Below, piece after piece: positions 11,394 through 23,125 of a stretch of 64,000 bases of DNA. The translations under genes and the position numbers were made by a program. The notes beneath the pieces are model-generated. The model had not been told where the DNA came from. It saw nothing but the letters and a program-made list of their open reading frames with translations, and made no database searches. Location: positions 1 through 64,000 of the forward strand of contig NXFV01000024.1 of the NCBI GenBank assembly GCA_002803225.1, in the 5' to 3' direction. Origin of the DNA: Gamarada debralockiae (Eukaryota; Ascomycota; Leotiomycetes; Helotiales; Hyphodiscaceae). Positions within the stretch are counted from its first letter, which is position 1; the number at the start of each line of letters is the position of its first letter.

Positions 11394-13349
11394 CTATAAC
11401 TTGAAGTACCCAGGCTGCAACTTTACATACAATCTCTCGGGGTCATACTTCCCCTGGATGTCCCTCAACTTCTGCCTATTCTCCTTGCCATAGCCTCCGA
11501 ACACGTCCTGGCTAATGTTTGCATAGTTTTGGTAGATCCAGGGGTGGTGGAGCCCCATTTCCTTTGCCAGTGAAACCGATCTGTCTAAGAAGTTGGTAAA
11601 AGCATCTTGAACTGTCGTGTCGTCTTCAGGGTTCTCCCATTGGGGGGATATGCTGAGCACTGTTGCGGAGTTGACTATGTTAGTATGATTTTAGGTTTGA
11701 AAGATGGAACTTGGTGAAAAAGAATGAGGGTTACTGGCTTATGAGTGGTCCGTCTGCCTCTTTGATCCCAAATGGATTTCCTCCATTTTTGTGTCTGTTC
11801 GCTCTCGCAATCTGTGTCATGGGCTGCATGACAAAACTAGGGAACATGCCAGGAAGGTGTTTAATAGGTTCCATTGTCTCGATGAACAGGTCTAGAATTT
11901 TCGACAAAAGCTCTTTGTTGGCTGTGAATGTCATCGGCGTGTATATGTTTCTAATAATTCGATTCAGCGGTTTATGAAATTGAGAAGGACGAGATGAAGA
12001 AGTCATTCACTGACCGTTTTCCAAGAGCATTCCAATAATCAATTTCGGCCATAAGATCCGTCAGATTCCTAACCTTCCTTCCATCGATTGCAGGCGTCAG
12101 GTCGTCGAACTCTTTGAATGCCGGAGGATTGGCGACGGGTTCGGGGTGCACCATACATGAACCTCCAGCTAACGAGTCAATTGCAGGCATGTAAGCAAAA
12201 CTCATATAGAGATGCATATACGGCACATCATCTTCTCTGTCTCCCTTCCTCGCCATGTTCACCAGAACTTCGAAAAACTTGTCTGTGGTCGTGCATCTGC
12301 CTATCATACAGGCTAGCCGGCTTGCTAACCGTCCCAAAGTTTGCGTGACGTAGAGCTTTGAAAAGTAGTTAGGTTGGTGTAAGGCGAAGGAGGCGTGGCG
12401 CGCTCGCTTTTCTAGCATATCAGAGAAGAGGTAGAAGTTATTCCCTCCCCAGATGGGACCCTGGCGGAATGTCTCCAGGTCAAAACGTGTGACAATGCCG
12501 AAATTAGGACCGCCGCCGCGAAGGGCCCAGAAGAGGTCGGGATGGGATTCGTAGTTGATGTTAGAGATTGAGCCATTGGCCAGGACGACCTGTGAGTGGA
12601 AGTTCAACACCTTGCATATCCATAGAGTCATGATCTTACCTGGTAGTTTCGTACGTTATCGGAAGCCCATCCGTGGAATCGTGACAGAAAAGATATTCCA
12701 CCTGCTCACAAGTCAGCACACCCCTTCGACTGACTACCCCCGTTGAATTCGACTTACCACCAAGTATGAAACCCCCGACGCCGACGTGGCTGACACGTCC
12801 TCCAACAACAGTCAACCCCTTAGGCTCGAGTTTCTCATAAACATCTCCCCATCGATTCCCTGGGCCAATGCTTGCCGTTTCTTGATCTTCACTCAACTCC
12901 ACACTATTCAAATACTTTAGATCAATCGTGATACCACCCGCGGCATTCGATGCACCGGCGAACATGGCGTGGCCACCTGACTTGACGGCAAAGTGACAAG
13001 AATGTCGATTGATGACTTGAATAGCAGTTGAGACGTCATGAGGCGAAGAGGGTTGGATGATACATGCGGGCGTGACCTCACTTTGTCGTGAGCAGAAGTA
13101 GGATTCTCGAAAGCCTTCTGGAATTGTGTTGTAGAAAGCCGCTGATTCACCCAGGGCTGCTACCAATGTAATGCACTATAACTTATAAGTTTCTAGTATT
13201 AGTTTTGAGGGAAAGGTGAATTGATTTACAGCGTTGTAGCAGTCGTCTGCTCTCCCGACGCCGCCAAGTATTGGCTCTTGAGAGTCTTGAGCATTTACAT
13301 AACAGAGACTGAGGACCAGACCTAGGGTAATGAGGCGTTGGATCGCCAT
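11394..13349 (-). CDS. Secreted FAD-linked oxidase, BBE-like (PCMH type)
   Basis: The model is complement(join(11394..11652, 11735..11950, 12015..12589, 12640..12701, 12758..13175, 13230..13349)), 549 residues. It has a signal peptide (residues about 1-19), then the FAD-binding fold with P-x-C-I-I-Q-P, the K-S-G-G-H-A motif whose His (about residue 109) normally carries the flavin, and [12 protein letters not shown]. The end, Q-P-G-Y-F-K-L, is the usual C-terminus of berberine-bridge-enzyme-like oxidases. The second flavin-linking Cys of bicovalent members is absent at the G-V-G-G-F loop, so only the His link is expected. All five introns are GT..AG with matching phases. Fungal relatives oxidise sugars, alcohols or secondary metabolites; the substrate here is unknown. 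Confidence 0.85.
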
Positions 13350-13669
13350 TGTAGTCCATAGAGATGACCTTGAAGATGAAGAAGAGGGTTCGAGAAACAA
13401 ATTTATCTAGTATCTGGAATGGAATGGCAGCTCTCATGTCGTTGAAATTCGGACAAAACTCGGCTAGCTAGCGCTTACGGCACCGATCAGGGGGGCGGCG
13501 GAACGACTAATCGTAAAAGCAAAAAATTGAAATTCACTGTTCGTAATAATATTCTACAAGCTAACCCGTTCTTGGAAGTCTGAGAAAACACTGTCATACA
13601 GAGCCTCAACCATTTTCATTAATTTTAGGCTCAAAATCGTCGATTTTCCTTTCTCCTCACCGCCATTTA

Positions 13670-14849
13670 TTACTCAGCAGGATCGACAATGAACTTCCTC
13701 CCTCCTGTCTCCCCCCTCGCCATCTTATTCAACACTCCCTGCACCGCCCCCAACCCACCAGCAGCCTTCTCAACACGAGTCGGTATGATCCAGCCCTTCC
13801 CCAAGCCTTGCGGGATATACGTCAAGCAGCCACTTTCTCAACTCTTCATTCCTCTACTCCGTGAATGCGTGGTAATAGCTCGCAAACACCTCTCGATATT
13901 CGCCGGAAGCGGTGGGCTTTTGGGCAGGAATGGGAGGACAGTGAAATACTTTTCACCGCCTTCTGATTCTCCAACCAAAGAAGAAAGAAGCGCATTGACA
14001 GGTGGTGTTCCAATCGCGTCAAAAATCCCTGCCTCAAATGGACCATTCGCTTTCAACTCCCTGAGCACTTCGTCATGGGGTATAGTATGGTCGATTATGA
14101 CTTTTGCGCCATGGCCCGAGATCCAGTCAAAACTAGCAGGAGAAGATGTCGTAACGACTTCATACACCAGATCAGCTATATACTTCACGGCCAATGCCCC
14201 AAGTGGACTCGACCCGCCGTAAACGAGCACTTTTCCCTTGCCCGAGACCATGCTGGAGCTGGGAAAGTAGAGAGAGCAAATGGAGATCCAAGTTCCATGA
14301 ATATACTTTCTACGCTTACCACAGTCACGGTGTTAACTGTGTAAAGTATTCAGTCAGTATCTGCTTGGTATAAAAAGTCAGGGGAGCTGATATTTGTTCT
14401 CGAGAACACATTTACATCGTGGCCGCAAGGAATGAATTCTTCCGGTAATTGCTTACTCATGATCGCACTGGTATCATCCAAATTTGTCCCATTTTGGAGT
14501 TTCGGAACACTTTCAACTTTGGCCAGAGGAAATCGTTGATAACTCCAAACTTTGGATCGCCCAACACCAATTTTTCGCGAGTAACACTCACCTTATCCCT
14601 AATGGCGAACGAAGTGACGTTGAGACCGACGGAGACCACTATCCCGCCAAAAGAATTTCCGATTATGGCCGGGTAGTTAAGAGGTATGACGGCTTTCGTC
14701 TGGATGCGTGCTTCAAGTGTGTTGAAAGAGAGGGATTCGTTGCGGACGAGGATTTCTCCCGGTCCAGGGGTGTAGGGGGGAACGGAGCTGAGACTGATCT
14801 GGGATTTGGCTGCTGGAAGGTAAGCTGCGAGGTTGGTGAGGTTAGCCAT
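13670..14849 (-). pseudogene. Zinc-binding-type quinone oxidoreductase/enoyl reductase, broken
   Basis: The gene starts M-A-N-L-T-N-L-A-A-Y and is recognisable to the final F-I-V-D-P-A-E before a TAA at 13670. It is a medium-chain dehydrogenase: G-E-I-L-V-R-N near the N-terminus, then the Rossmann motif L-V-Y-G-G-S-S near the middle. Reading it needs several repairs. The frame slips after G-D-P-K-F-G, where one base seems lost. It slips again near the Rossmann start and near P-A-N-I. A TAG lies within F-T-E-stop-R-N-E-E, and there is another slip at D-V-Y-I-P. One real intron (GTAAGC..CACAG) remains between A-I-M and N-T-V-T-V-V. The lesions are spread along the gene, so this is decay and not one sequencing error. 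Confidence 0.8.
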
Positions 14850-15662
14850 TATGAAGGGAAGGTTGTTGGTCGATTGCGGTTTGTGTAGTGGGTTGTTGAG
14901 ATGTGGTGGGAGATGTGTTGAATCGCCGAGAAGGGGTAGAATGGAGGGAATTGCCTTTAATATTTACCTCTTTTCATGTTATTTGTACTCGTCAGCTTAG
15001 AACATTTACTGGTGCCAGATCAAGACCCATTCGTCTTACCTCTGAACAGCTTTATGCAGGAATCTGTGAACTCCACAGACATCGAGGCCTTAGGACTATT
15101 TTGCGCCTCCGCCTCTGTGCAATACCGCATTTTCTACTGACAGTTTGCAGGGCAGAAGTTGAGAGCGGGGACGGAGATAAGCACCAACGCGAACGTGAGC
15201 GCCGAGCTGTGGGCGCATCCTACATCCAGGGTTTCCGATCATCTGTCACATACTCTGTCGAAATGAGTTCCCAGAGAGACAAAAACTAATTATGGAAACT
15301 CAATTGAGGAATAATGCTTTGAGATGCATCTCTTGCACATACATGCCGACGGAATTTTAAGAGGTCCGTACCGTCGACGATTAATAATTGCTTTCGAGAT
15401 TCCAAATCCCGGGTCGTGGCAGCCAATGGGTACCTGAGATCGGTTCAGCAGCCTCTACGAATTCTGCTAATAAGTAATCCGACTCTACTACTTACCATAC
15501 ACCAGGTTACTGAAGGGGAAAAAATATTAGGAATCAGGCATGTGTCCAAGCTTAACGAGGAAACATGATCTAGTCTTTCGGCTACCTAGTATTGAGTACC
15601 AGCGCCTTTGAACGGGTCTTCAAATCCGAGCTGGACCATTGCTAAGATACACGTCCGTGTGT
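14850..15662. other. Intergenic between two pseudogenes
   Basis: Nothing recognised. Open frames are short and lack motifs. Confidence 0.4.
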
Positions 15663-17299
15663 CTAGACAATGCAAATATCTTCAACCTTGGCCCGGCCAT
15701 CTTTCAACCAACCAACGACTTCTCCGTCCATCAATCCGTGAATATAGCACTCTCCAATGAGCCAGAACTTGTCACCCTTCGGTCTCAACACATACATGAC
15801 CGTACCTCCAAATAGGGCATAGACTCTATCCCCGATCAGAGTTTGATGAGCCACCAACCCCATGTACTTCTCTTCGGTAACTGCCAGTCTCCGGTAGCGG
15901 ACGAAATTGAGCCAACGATGACGATTCTCACTTCTAGGTTCGAAACAGGAGTTCTTGTAATCACAACTTACAGCTCACCACGAATATATTCGTCTTTTGT
16001 GCCACCCGTGCCGAGAGCCAAAGTCCGGTAGAAGGCTTCCATCATGGTTTCGCTGGTGAAGTAAAAGTCATTCGGATTGACGATGTCGCTTGGATTGACC
16101 GACAAGACTTTGCCAGTAAGCCACTGGCTAACATTTTGGACCGGTCCAGCATGGTCATTCAGGCAAGGCAAGGAAAGAGCACTGACGGAGTCGACAAAAT
16201 TCCAGATACTTTCAAAGTCAATTCATGAATCAGGGGAGCAGAGATATGATGTTCTTGACTGAGAGCTTGATCCATGGGCACAGCGTTGTACACCAACTGG
16301 TTCCTCTCACTGTACCTATTTTGCCTTGTTGGCATCTTTTCTATTGCGTACTGCTCCTTCCATTGGGGTATCCAAGACGCCGAATCCTTCAAATTTCTAG
16401 ATCTTGGAATCTACTGCCGCAATACCCAAGGACATCGAGTGGAACAGAAGATGTCCTGATGTAATGGACCGGTACATCTCGATATACAGAAGCAACTGGG
16501 CGATTGTAATCAGGTTGAGACTTCCTTCCTCAACGTCATTGGCGAGGTTCAACGCCGCGTACACGATGTCTCGTGCGTCAGTTGCTACGACTCCTCGAAA
16601 AGCACTCAGCATTCTCAGGAAGAACATTTTGTTTCAGCCCAGTCGCTGATACAAGATACATGCCGCAGAGCGTTGGGCAACTTTGGTAGCTTCTTGAAAG
16701 ATTCGGGTTACAAATCTTGACGAGTGATACAGTTGATGGCTATGTTAGCCTCCGAAGCTTCGTGTATCGGCAAGCTTTTGCTACCAACGTGGAGGACAGT
16801 CTTTATTGTTGCGGTTGCTTCCTGCATTATCCATGCACGAGTCCACCAGGGATGAGAGAGAACTCTGTTAATGGCAGAGAAAGTGTAGGTATCACGGTCG
16901 TCGAAAAATTCTTTGGGTAGAGTAATCGTATCGATTTTCGCTTGCATCATGTCTTAGATAAAATCCCGTTTTTGGAGAGTCTTCATCACGTCTCCTACTC
17001 GTCCTTCTTCAGCAGTGGCGGGGCCAATCCGACGTGTACCATCGAGGCATTCTCGTATATTTCTCGCATTCGGGGAATCTGCTAAGACTTTTCTTCATTG
17101 TTTGTTTGATCAATACATAATGCATCGATCCAGTATCGTAGAGTGTGAGTTGTTTGCCGGTGATTCTGGAGGAATTACAACAGATGGCTCGTGACTTCGA
17201 TGTCTTGCCCACTCCCTTTGATAGGATGAGGTTTTGTAGCATCGCCCCACACATATGACAAAACAACATATGTCCTTTTTTTTTAGCGACGTCTTCCAT
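15663..17299 (-). pseudogene. Heterokaryon incompatibility (HET) domain gene, broken
   Basis: Pieces of a HET-domain protein lie in order. L-S-Y-V-W-G-D comes first, then Y-W-I-D-A-L-C-I-D-Q, then R-M-R-E-I-Y, then S-H-P-W-W-T-R-A-W-I-M-Q-E, then D-A-R-D-I-V-Y-A-A-L. The tail has G-D-R-V-Y-A-L-F-G-G and I-G-E-C-Y-I-H-G-L-M-D-G-E, typical of the C-terminal part of fungal HET proteins. The reading is interrupted by stops at 17175-17177 (TAA), 17082-17084 (TAG) and 16954-16956 (TAA), and by several frame changes. No start codon for the N-terminus is evident, so the 5' end may be lost. Functional HET proteins trigger cell death on fusion with unlike strains; this copy cannot make a full protein. 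Confidence 0.85.
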
Positions 17300-18128
17300 C
17301 TCGTAGTGTCCGATTCTTCGGCCGTGTCGGGGTCATCACCCTCCTAGATGGGAGGGAGATGTATCAGGCGAATGGTGGAAGGCGGTCCTGAGCGGGGTAT
17401 GTTTAAAAGGGGCCATCGCTACTTTGCATGTCTAGTCTTCAAACTTTAGTGGGATGCACTGCATAGAAGAATTAGTAAAATAACTTTCGCTTTGTATAAA
17501 AAGAGCAGAGAGGTGGTCTGTCACACCCAGCTACAAGCCACCCTCTAGACGACCCAAATCGGTGTATGTTCTGTGCGGCGACAGCTCGCCAAAGTTCGAA
17601 GGCAAGCGGTGTTCTTGATGTGCATGTAGACAGAAAATATTCTTGGTATCGAACGAAGCAAAGCAAAAGGAGCTGTCGGAACTCGGAAGTATACCAGCAG
17701 AGCCTTAGGCACTCGCCGACTGATGAGCATCACAGGAAGTTAGACAGTAACTCCTCGAGTCAAAGGAAATGGTGATTGGGTATAATCAGCAAGAGCGCAT
17801 TGATTCTGTCCACATGACTAGATTCTTAAAAGCCATCCATAATAGCCATACGTTGTTGCAGCTCATATGCTACCTCAGCGTGAGCAAGTCAGCTCACCAA
17901 AAACTGTCTTCTCATAATTCCTAACGCAGTCGAAAGAACTAGAGCTCGTGAATCTCAGATATCCATATGTTCGACCATGTCGCAAACCATTTTGCGCCAT
18001 CAAAGAAACACGTTGCCAAAATGCCTCGCCACCTGCAACTGAGGTCAGTCATAGCTCAAATTCCCCTTTCAAGCCTAGACATACCCTGTATTGGATCACC
18101 TGATCCCACGAGTCTCATCACTCCACGC
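17300..18128. other. Intergenic stretch
   Basis: No supported gene. It includes the flank of the HET relic, with a run of nine A on the minus strand near 17277. Confidence 0.4.
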
Positions 18129-18882
18129 TCAGGTATACTGCCAAGCACCAAACACACCAGCAGGAGTGTAATGTGGCAAGAGGCCGTCAACTTCAATACA
18201 ATCCGTTTGGTTGAAAGCCGGAGTGTTAGCGTAAATCTGGTACGTCCCAGTGTAGTTCCCACCGGGGACAACAGCAGGGCATGCGAGAATGCCCCCTGTT
18301 AAGATTTGTCAGCGAAGGACTCCCGGATAGCACTGCAATGGAGTGGGAGGGTGAGTGAGGGAAGGTTAGAGCACGAACTAGTAGTGACGCCATTCGAGGC
18401 TGCAGGAGATTCCCAATTGAAGATGAGGATTGGGGGGCTGCAGTCACCCTTGAGAGTGACATTGGTGAAATCACCGATGTAAGCTCCAGGCGGGACGAAC
18501 GCAGAATGAGCTTGTGTGAAGCCGAGAGCGCCATCAGATGCGACGTAGACTTGCTGGCCGCCTGGGACTTCAACCTGTTCCATGGTTATCAACCAGGTGA
18601 TCCTATCGGGAAGGAACAAGGGTGAGAACTTACGAACATGGCATCCATGCCAGCAAAGATTGTCGTATTTCCAGCAGGGCAGAGAGTCACTTCGGTGACA
18701 GGACAGTAGGAGGCCGTGGCTCCGCCAAGATAGAAAGCTTCATCTGCGGCGTTGACAACTTCGCCATCGAGAGGAGAGCCAGGTTTGTAGGCCGTGAGTG
18801 TGAATTGACCTGGGCCAGTTTGAGCAGTTGCAAGGGTGACCCAGAGGACCGCGAAAGCGATGAGTGAGCGCAGAGACGCCAT
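18129..18882 (-). CDS. Secreted IgE-binding-like protein
   Basis: The model is complement(join(18129..18295, 18379..18574, 18634..18882)), 203 residues. It starts M-A-S-L-R-S-L with a signal peptide ending near A-T-A-Q. Family features are F-Y-L-G-G-x-T-A-S-Y-C-P, then V-E-V-P-G-G-Q-Q-V-Y-V, then A-L-G-F-T-Q-A-H-S-A, and a closing segment with C-P and a Cys near Q-T-D-C. I know this architecture from fungal proteins annotated as IgE-binding or cell-surface proteins of about 200 residues. Their biological role is not established. Both introns are GT..AG and keep phase. The ATG at 18882 is used because the in-frame codon six bases upstream is a TTG. Confidence 0.75.
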
Positions 18883-19481
18883 TGCCAATGATCTCTTGGG
18901 ATTGAGTGATTGTGTGGTGGTTGGGATGATTGTCCAGGTTGGTGTTGGAATTGTAAAGGTTTTGAAGTTGAGAGGAGCTTGAGCGAATGCTGAGGTTCAA
19001 AACGAGCGACTGAAATGAGCAACGAAGGTGAGGAATTCACTTGAATTGGCAGTCACGATAGTTAAGTCCTTAAGCCTTTTCAAGGTTTCCCAAAAAGCTA
19101 GGAGCTCCATCGCACTTTCCTACCCCGGAGTAGAAAACTCGATGAAACAACCATCATTTGTTTCTTGAACATGGGTTTGATCCAATCACGGAAAATGGTT
19201 GAGAGGTTCTCGTATTAGGCTCATGTGATGCATGATGATCCAATCCCCAACTGCCGCAAGACTTCGCGATGGGATTGGTTCCCGGAAATTTGAAGCTTGT
19301 TTGGTAGTACAAAGGATCGAACAGTTGGGCGTCATTGGTCGATCATTTTCCAAGCGATGCTGGGGTCGTTCGAATGATTTCTATTTAGAGAAAATCGATA
19401 TCTGGAAGAGAGGTGGTGTGGTTTTCACGATATCCAAAGATGCATATACGAATGGGTATCTCTGATTATCATCCACTAGGA
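18883..19481. other. Intergenic stretch
   Basis: Promoter of the secreted protein gene and 3' flank of the splicing-factor gene. No coding sequence is supported. Confidence 0.5.
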
Positions 19482-21182
19482 CTACGAACCTGCATTCTCG
19501 GCGCTGTCTTCATCCACCAAATGGCCCATCAATCCCTTCTTCGTGACATTCATGGCCCTCGCGATTTCTGCTTCCTCCTCTCGTAGTCTGCCTCTGCCCA
19601 TCTCCAAATTTCTTCTCTGCTTGCGCTTTTCCTCAGCCACACGTTTCTCACGATCTTCCAACGCCCTTTGCCGTCGGTCCCGCTCGTTTCTTTCCTTGAT
19701 CGCTTCTTCATCTTCTTCAGCAGAAGCAGCTTCGGGTGGTGGAGGCAAAGTCGTGATGTATGCTTCGATCAATGGATCTCGTGTCGCTGCATCAAGAGAA
19801 ATGTAGCGGATATCTGCGAGGATTGCAGGAGGTAGATGGGACGCGAGAGTAGCGTTATTCAATGCAGCAGGTGGCTGAGACTTGAGCAGGGTCGATAAGT
19901 CGGACTTCAGTGTGGATTGAGGAAGCTTGAGACGGTTGATATGATCTCTGTAGAACTTCTCACGATCTTTGTCCGCCATCGCAGTGTCCCGCATTTCGGC
20001 CTCCTTCCTGTATTTCCGCTTGAACTCGGGCCAGTATAGTTTCGGTGTCGCATGTTTCTGTAGGAAAGCCAGATAGGGTATCCGGGGATCCTTCTTTTCC
20101 TCCTTCGCCCTGAGCTCTCGAAGCTGCTTGATTTTCTCCCGTGTCCATTCCTCCCAGACCTCCTTTCGCGCCTTCATAGTTGTAAGAGCAGTATATCTCG
20201 TATCGTCCACCAATTTGCCCTCCTCAATGAGCTTCTCCCATGGACTGTAAGGGTTTATTCCGAAGTCATTCAGTAAATCTTTGAACAAAGCCGCTGCATC
20301 CTCATCCGACAATTGCATGCCCTCAGCACCTTCATCCCAATCTTCCATATTTCCATCGTCGTACTCTCCGGGGTCGAGTCCATATTCCTGCCCCATAGCT
20401 GCTAACTGGAACGCGATATCGTCTTCGTTGAATTCGACAGGCTCGTCAAGTGCAGGTTCTTCTGTTCGTTGCCGCTTCGAAGGATTCTCTTCATCGTCCT
20501 CATCATCTGTGACCTCAATTTCCTCGTATTCAGAGCTATCCTCCCCTTCAATGCCATCTTCCTGGTTCGTTTCTTGTGCTATGACGGGTCTCTCGGCCGC
20601 TGCTGGAGCTTCTCCCGTCGAAGCTGGATTCTTCTCTTGTTGAAGAGCCTCAGCCTTCTCCTTGATCCTCAACTGATCCAACTTTAAAATCCCATTTTTC
20701 AATTTGTCCGGTATCCGCCAGAAACTCTGATCCTTCTCCGTGTTGTAAACAAATCGCCTGCCATACTTTGTGTGCACCAGAACCCAAGGTTCGCAGTCGG
20801 GAATAGGATGTCTCGATTTTGGCTTGTCTGTAGGTTGTGGCCGTGAGTCCCTCGATCGATCATGTCCTCCTCTGCCTCCTCTGTGATCTTGAAATCCACG
20901 TCGTTCACCGCCTTGGAGTTGCTGATGTGGTGGAGGGAAGTTGTTGAAAGCTGGTCCTGTACTCGGCATAACATTTCCAACAGCTTGGTATTGCAGAAAG
21001 CTCTGCGAGGGATCTAGAGGAGCGACGGGAGGTGAAGGTTCCACAGGGGCAACTGGTCGTGTGTAGGTTGAGGTCTTCGTTGTCGCATTGTAGAAATAGG
21101 AATGACCTGTGGGCGCTTTATGTTCTGTCCATCCTTCCGGCAAAGGAGGCGCATTCGCAGGTTTATGAGTTGATTTCAACAT
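19482..21182 (-). CDS. WW- and FF-domain pre-mRNA splicing factor, Urn1-like
   Basis: A single exon of 566 residues from the ATG at 21182. A WW domain lies at about residues 15-45 (L-P-E-G-W-T-E-H-K, then Y-F-Y-N, then T-Y-T-R-P). A second WW-like unit lies near residue 135 (W-V-L-V-H-T-K-Y-G-R, then S-F-W-R-I-P). After an acidic low-complexity linker come FF domains, with F-K-D-L-L-N-D-F-G-I, then W-E-K-L-I, and later Y-L-A-F-L and Y-W-P-E-F-K-R-K-Y. The C-terminus is a charged coiled coil. Yeast Urn1 and S. pombe Dre4 share WW plus FF and act with the spliceosome; the role here is by family. A TTTACACACAG 3' splice-like site sits just upstream of the ATG, so a leader intron or short extra N-terminal exon is possible. 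Confidence 0.8.
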   Translation of the reverse strand: MLKSTHKPANAPPLPEGWTEHKAPTGHSYFYNATTKTSTYTRPVAPVEPSPPVAPLDPSQSFLQYQAVGNVMPSTGPAFNNFPPPHQQLQGGERRGFQDHRGGRGGHDRSRDSRPQPTDKPKSRHPIPDCEPWVLVHTKYGRRFVYNTEKDQSFWRIPDKLKNGILKLDQLRIKEKAEALQQEKNPASTGEAPAAAERPVIAQETNQEDGIEGEDSSEYEEIEVTDDEDDEENPSKRQRTEEPALDEPVEFNEDDIAFQLAAMGQEYGLDPGEYDDGNMEDWDEGAEGMQLSDEDAAALFKDLLNDFGINPYSPWEKLIEEGKLVDDTRYTALTTMKARKEVWEEWTREKIKQLRELRAKEEKKDPRIPYLAFLQKHATPKLYWPEFKRKYRKEAEMRDTAMADKDREKFYRDHINRLKLPQSTLKSDLSTLLKSQPPAALNNATLASHLPPAILADIRYISLDAATRDPLIEAYITTLPPPPEAASAEEDEEAIKERNERDRRQRALEDREKRVAEEKRKQRRNLEMGRGRLREEEAEIARAMNVTKKGLMGHLVDEDSAENAGS

Positions 21183-21444
21183 ATCTGTGTGTAAATAGTT
21201 ATGAATTTCTCCTCGTGGGGTTGAATTTTGATATGCCAAAATATTTCGGTGGCTCGATTCGTTTTAGCGCGTCCCGGCCGCCGCGTTTGCTCCTTGTCGC
21301 CTGGAGCTTTGCGGAGCTGTAACATCAACATCGAGCTCTCTCTTTCCTCTAAAAACACTATCCAACAATTGAGGAAGAGCTGAGCTTCTCTTCTTGATCC
21401 TATCACCTCTGTATTCCCAAGCAAAGCTCCCAGCAACCGCAATC
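21183..21444. promoter_or_regulatory. Bidirectional promoter, Urn1-like/proteasome alpha pair
   Basis: The two start codons face away from each other, 262 bases apart. No single regulatory motif is convincing in this interval. Confidence 0.6.
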
Positions 21445-22366
21445 ATGTCAAGAAGATACGATTCAAGAGTAAGCTCAAACAAGCTTCTACATCCAAATGG
21501 AAATTTAACTAACAACGTGCTCAGACTACCATCTTCTCCCCCGAAGGACGTCTATATCAAGTCGAATATGCCCTTGAGGCCATCTCCCACGCAGGAACCG
21601 CATTAGGCATATTAGCGAAGGATGGCATCGTGTTGGCAGCAGAGAGAAAGGTGACCAGCAAGCTCCTGGAGCAGGATACTTCGGCAGAGAAGCTTTACAT
21701 CTTGAATGAGTATGTCCTCAACTTCTTATGGAAGTATCAAAGCTGATAGAATTTATAGCAACATGATCTGCGCCGTAGCAGGTATGACGGCCGACGCCAA
21801 CATCCTCATCAACTACGCCCGCCAAGCCGCCCAACGTTACCTCCTCACCTACAACGAAGACATCCCCTGCGAACAACTCGTACGCCGATTATGCGATCTC
21901 AAGCAAGGTTACACTCAGCATGGTGGATTGCGACCTTTCGGTGTTTCCTTCATCTATGCCGGCTACGACCCTCAAAGACAATTCCAGCTATACCAGAGCA
22001 ATCCCAGTGGCAATTATGGTGGATGGAAGGCTACGAGTGTCGGTGCGAATAATGCCAGTGCGCAGAGTCTGTTGAAGCAGGATTATAAGGAAGATTGTGA
22101 TTTGAAGGAGGCGTGTGGTATGGCGGTGAAGGTTTTGAGCAAGACTATGGATTCGACGAAGTTGAGCAGTGAGAAGAGTAAGTGGAGCACACGTATTGGA
22201 AGGTCCATGCTTACAAGACGCAGTTGAGTTCGCAACGGTTGGCAAGACTAAGGATGGTAGAATCTACCATCACTTGTGGGGCGCAGATGAGATCACGACG
22301 TTATTGAAGGAGCACGACTTGGCGAGAGATGAGACTGGTGCGGATGGAGATCGCATAGTCAGCTAG
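21445..22366 (+). CDS. PRE9: 20S proteasome subunit alpha, PSMA4/Pre9 type
   Basis: The coding sequence is join(21445..21468, 21525..21709, 21759..22177, 22224..22366), 256 residues. It opens [20 protein letters not shown], the alpha-subunit signature. It continues V-E-Y-A-L-E-A-I and A-G-T-A-L-G-I-L-A, which match the PSMA4 (yeast Pre9) class better than other alphas. All three introns are short (46-56 bases), GT..AG and in phase; the last is only 46 bases. The protein forms part of the outer ring of the 20S core in cytosol and nucleus. The Ser/Lys-rich tail is within normal length for the family. Confidence 0.95.
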
Positions 22367-23125
22367 ATTTTCTTGCTCTCTCCAACGTCGATTCCGACCA
22401 TGTACGATTAGAGAAAGAGTTCTTTCCGCGCGCTTCTTTCCCTGTGTGTCGCCGCTTTTGCAGCCTTGCCGCTAGCAGCCGGCTCAGAATCAAACTTCCC
22501 AACCCCATCTGAGCATATGCGTTCTTCTCCCTTGCTTCCATGGGTCGAATGTCTATAGATGATGGTAGATCAAACATCCTTCATAACTGGTCTCTCTTCT
22601 TCCCAAAGGATGTGGCTTTTATTCTAGGGTGGACATCCGAGCGCCTGTGAACCGATTGGTCTTGCCATTAAGGGTGGTCGATGGGCGATAGCTTTGAGTA
22701 TTTCTGTGGTGAAGACAGTTCATGTGAATGGTTTCGGTCGATTGGAATGCGAGAGAGCCTGGTGTCTTGTATCCATTATTGATACCCCTGGATAGCCTGG
22801 TATGGACCCCTGCACCATATGGGAGATCAGACGAAGAAGTCACTTCGATACGGCTTCCCCTTCGCTTGCCCAACTTGTAACATGTACCCGGGTACATCGG
22901 ACGTTTCACAACGCGACATTGCGAAACCACCTCAACATAACAAGGATCCGTCTCCACACTCTCATCTGATCTTTTCATGCTGTATCTTATAAGATCATCA
23001 AGATCCTTCCGTTCCCGTTCTTGCTCCTTATCCATTCTTTGAACGCTGGTCGATCATTTATTATTTGTACAAATTAATTTCAAGCCACTCGTTTGCTTTC
23101 AGATTTTTTCTCCCAGCTTGCCATC
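22367..23125. other. Intergenic; one weak minus-strand ORF
   Basis: A minus-strand frame at 22619-23035 starts with an ATG and could encode 138 residues (M-D-K-E-Q-E-R-E-R-K at the N-terminus). It shows no domain, and it lies in the 3' flank of the proteasome gene and the promoter side of the next gene. I do not support it as a gene. Confidence 0.3.

Noticed and set aside
15936..15946. G-G-T-T-C-G-A-A, tRNA T-loop-like
   Set aside because: No acceptor stem or anticodon arm can be formed around it, and it lies inside the HET relic.
21248..21256. G-G-T-G-G-C match to a proteasome control element near the alpha-subunit start
   Set aside because: Only six of nine bases match, so it is not distinguishable from chance.
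22619..23035. 138-residue minus-strand frame starting with an ATG
   Set aside because: No homology-like features. It lies between a 3' flank and a promoter.
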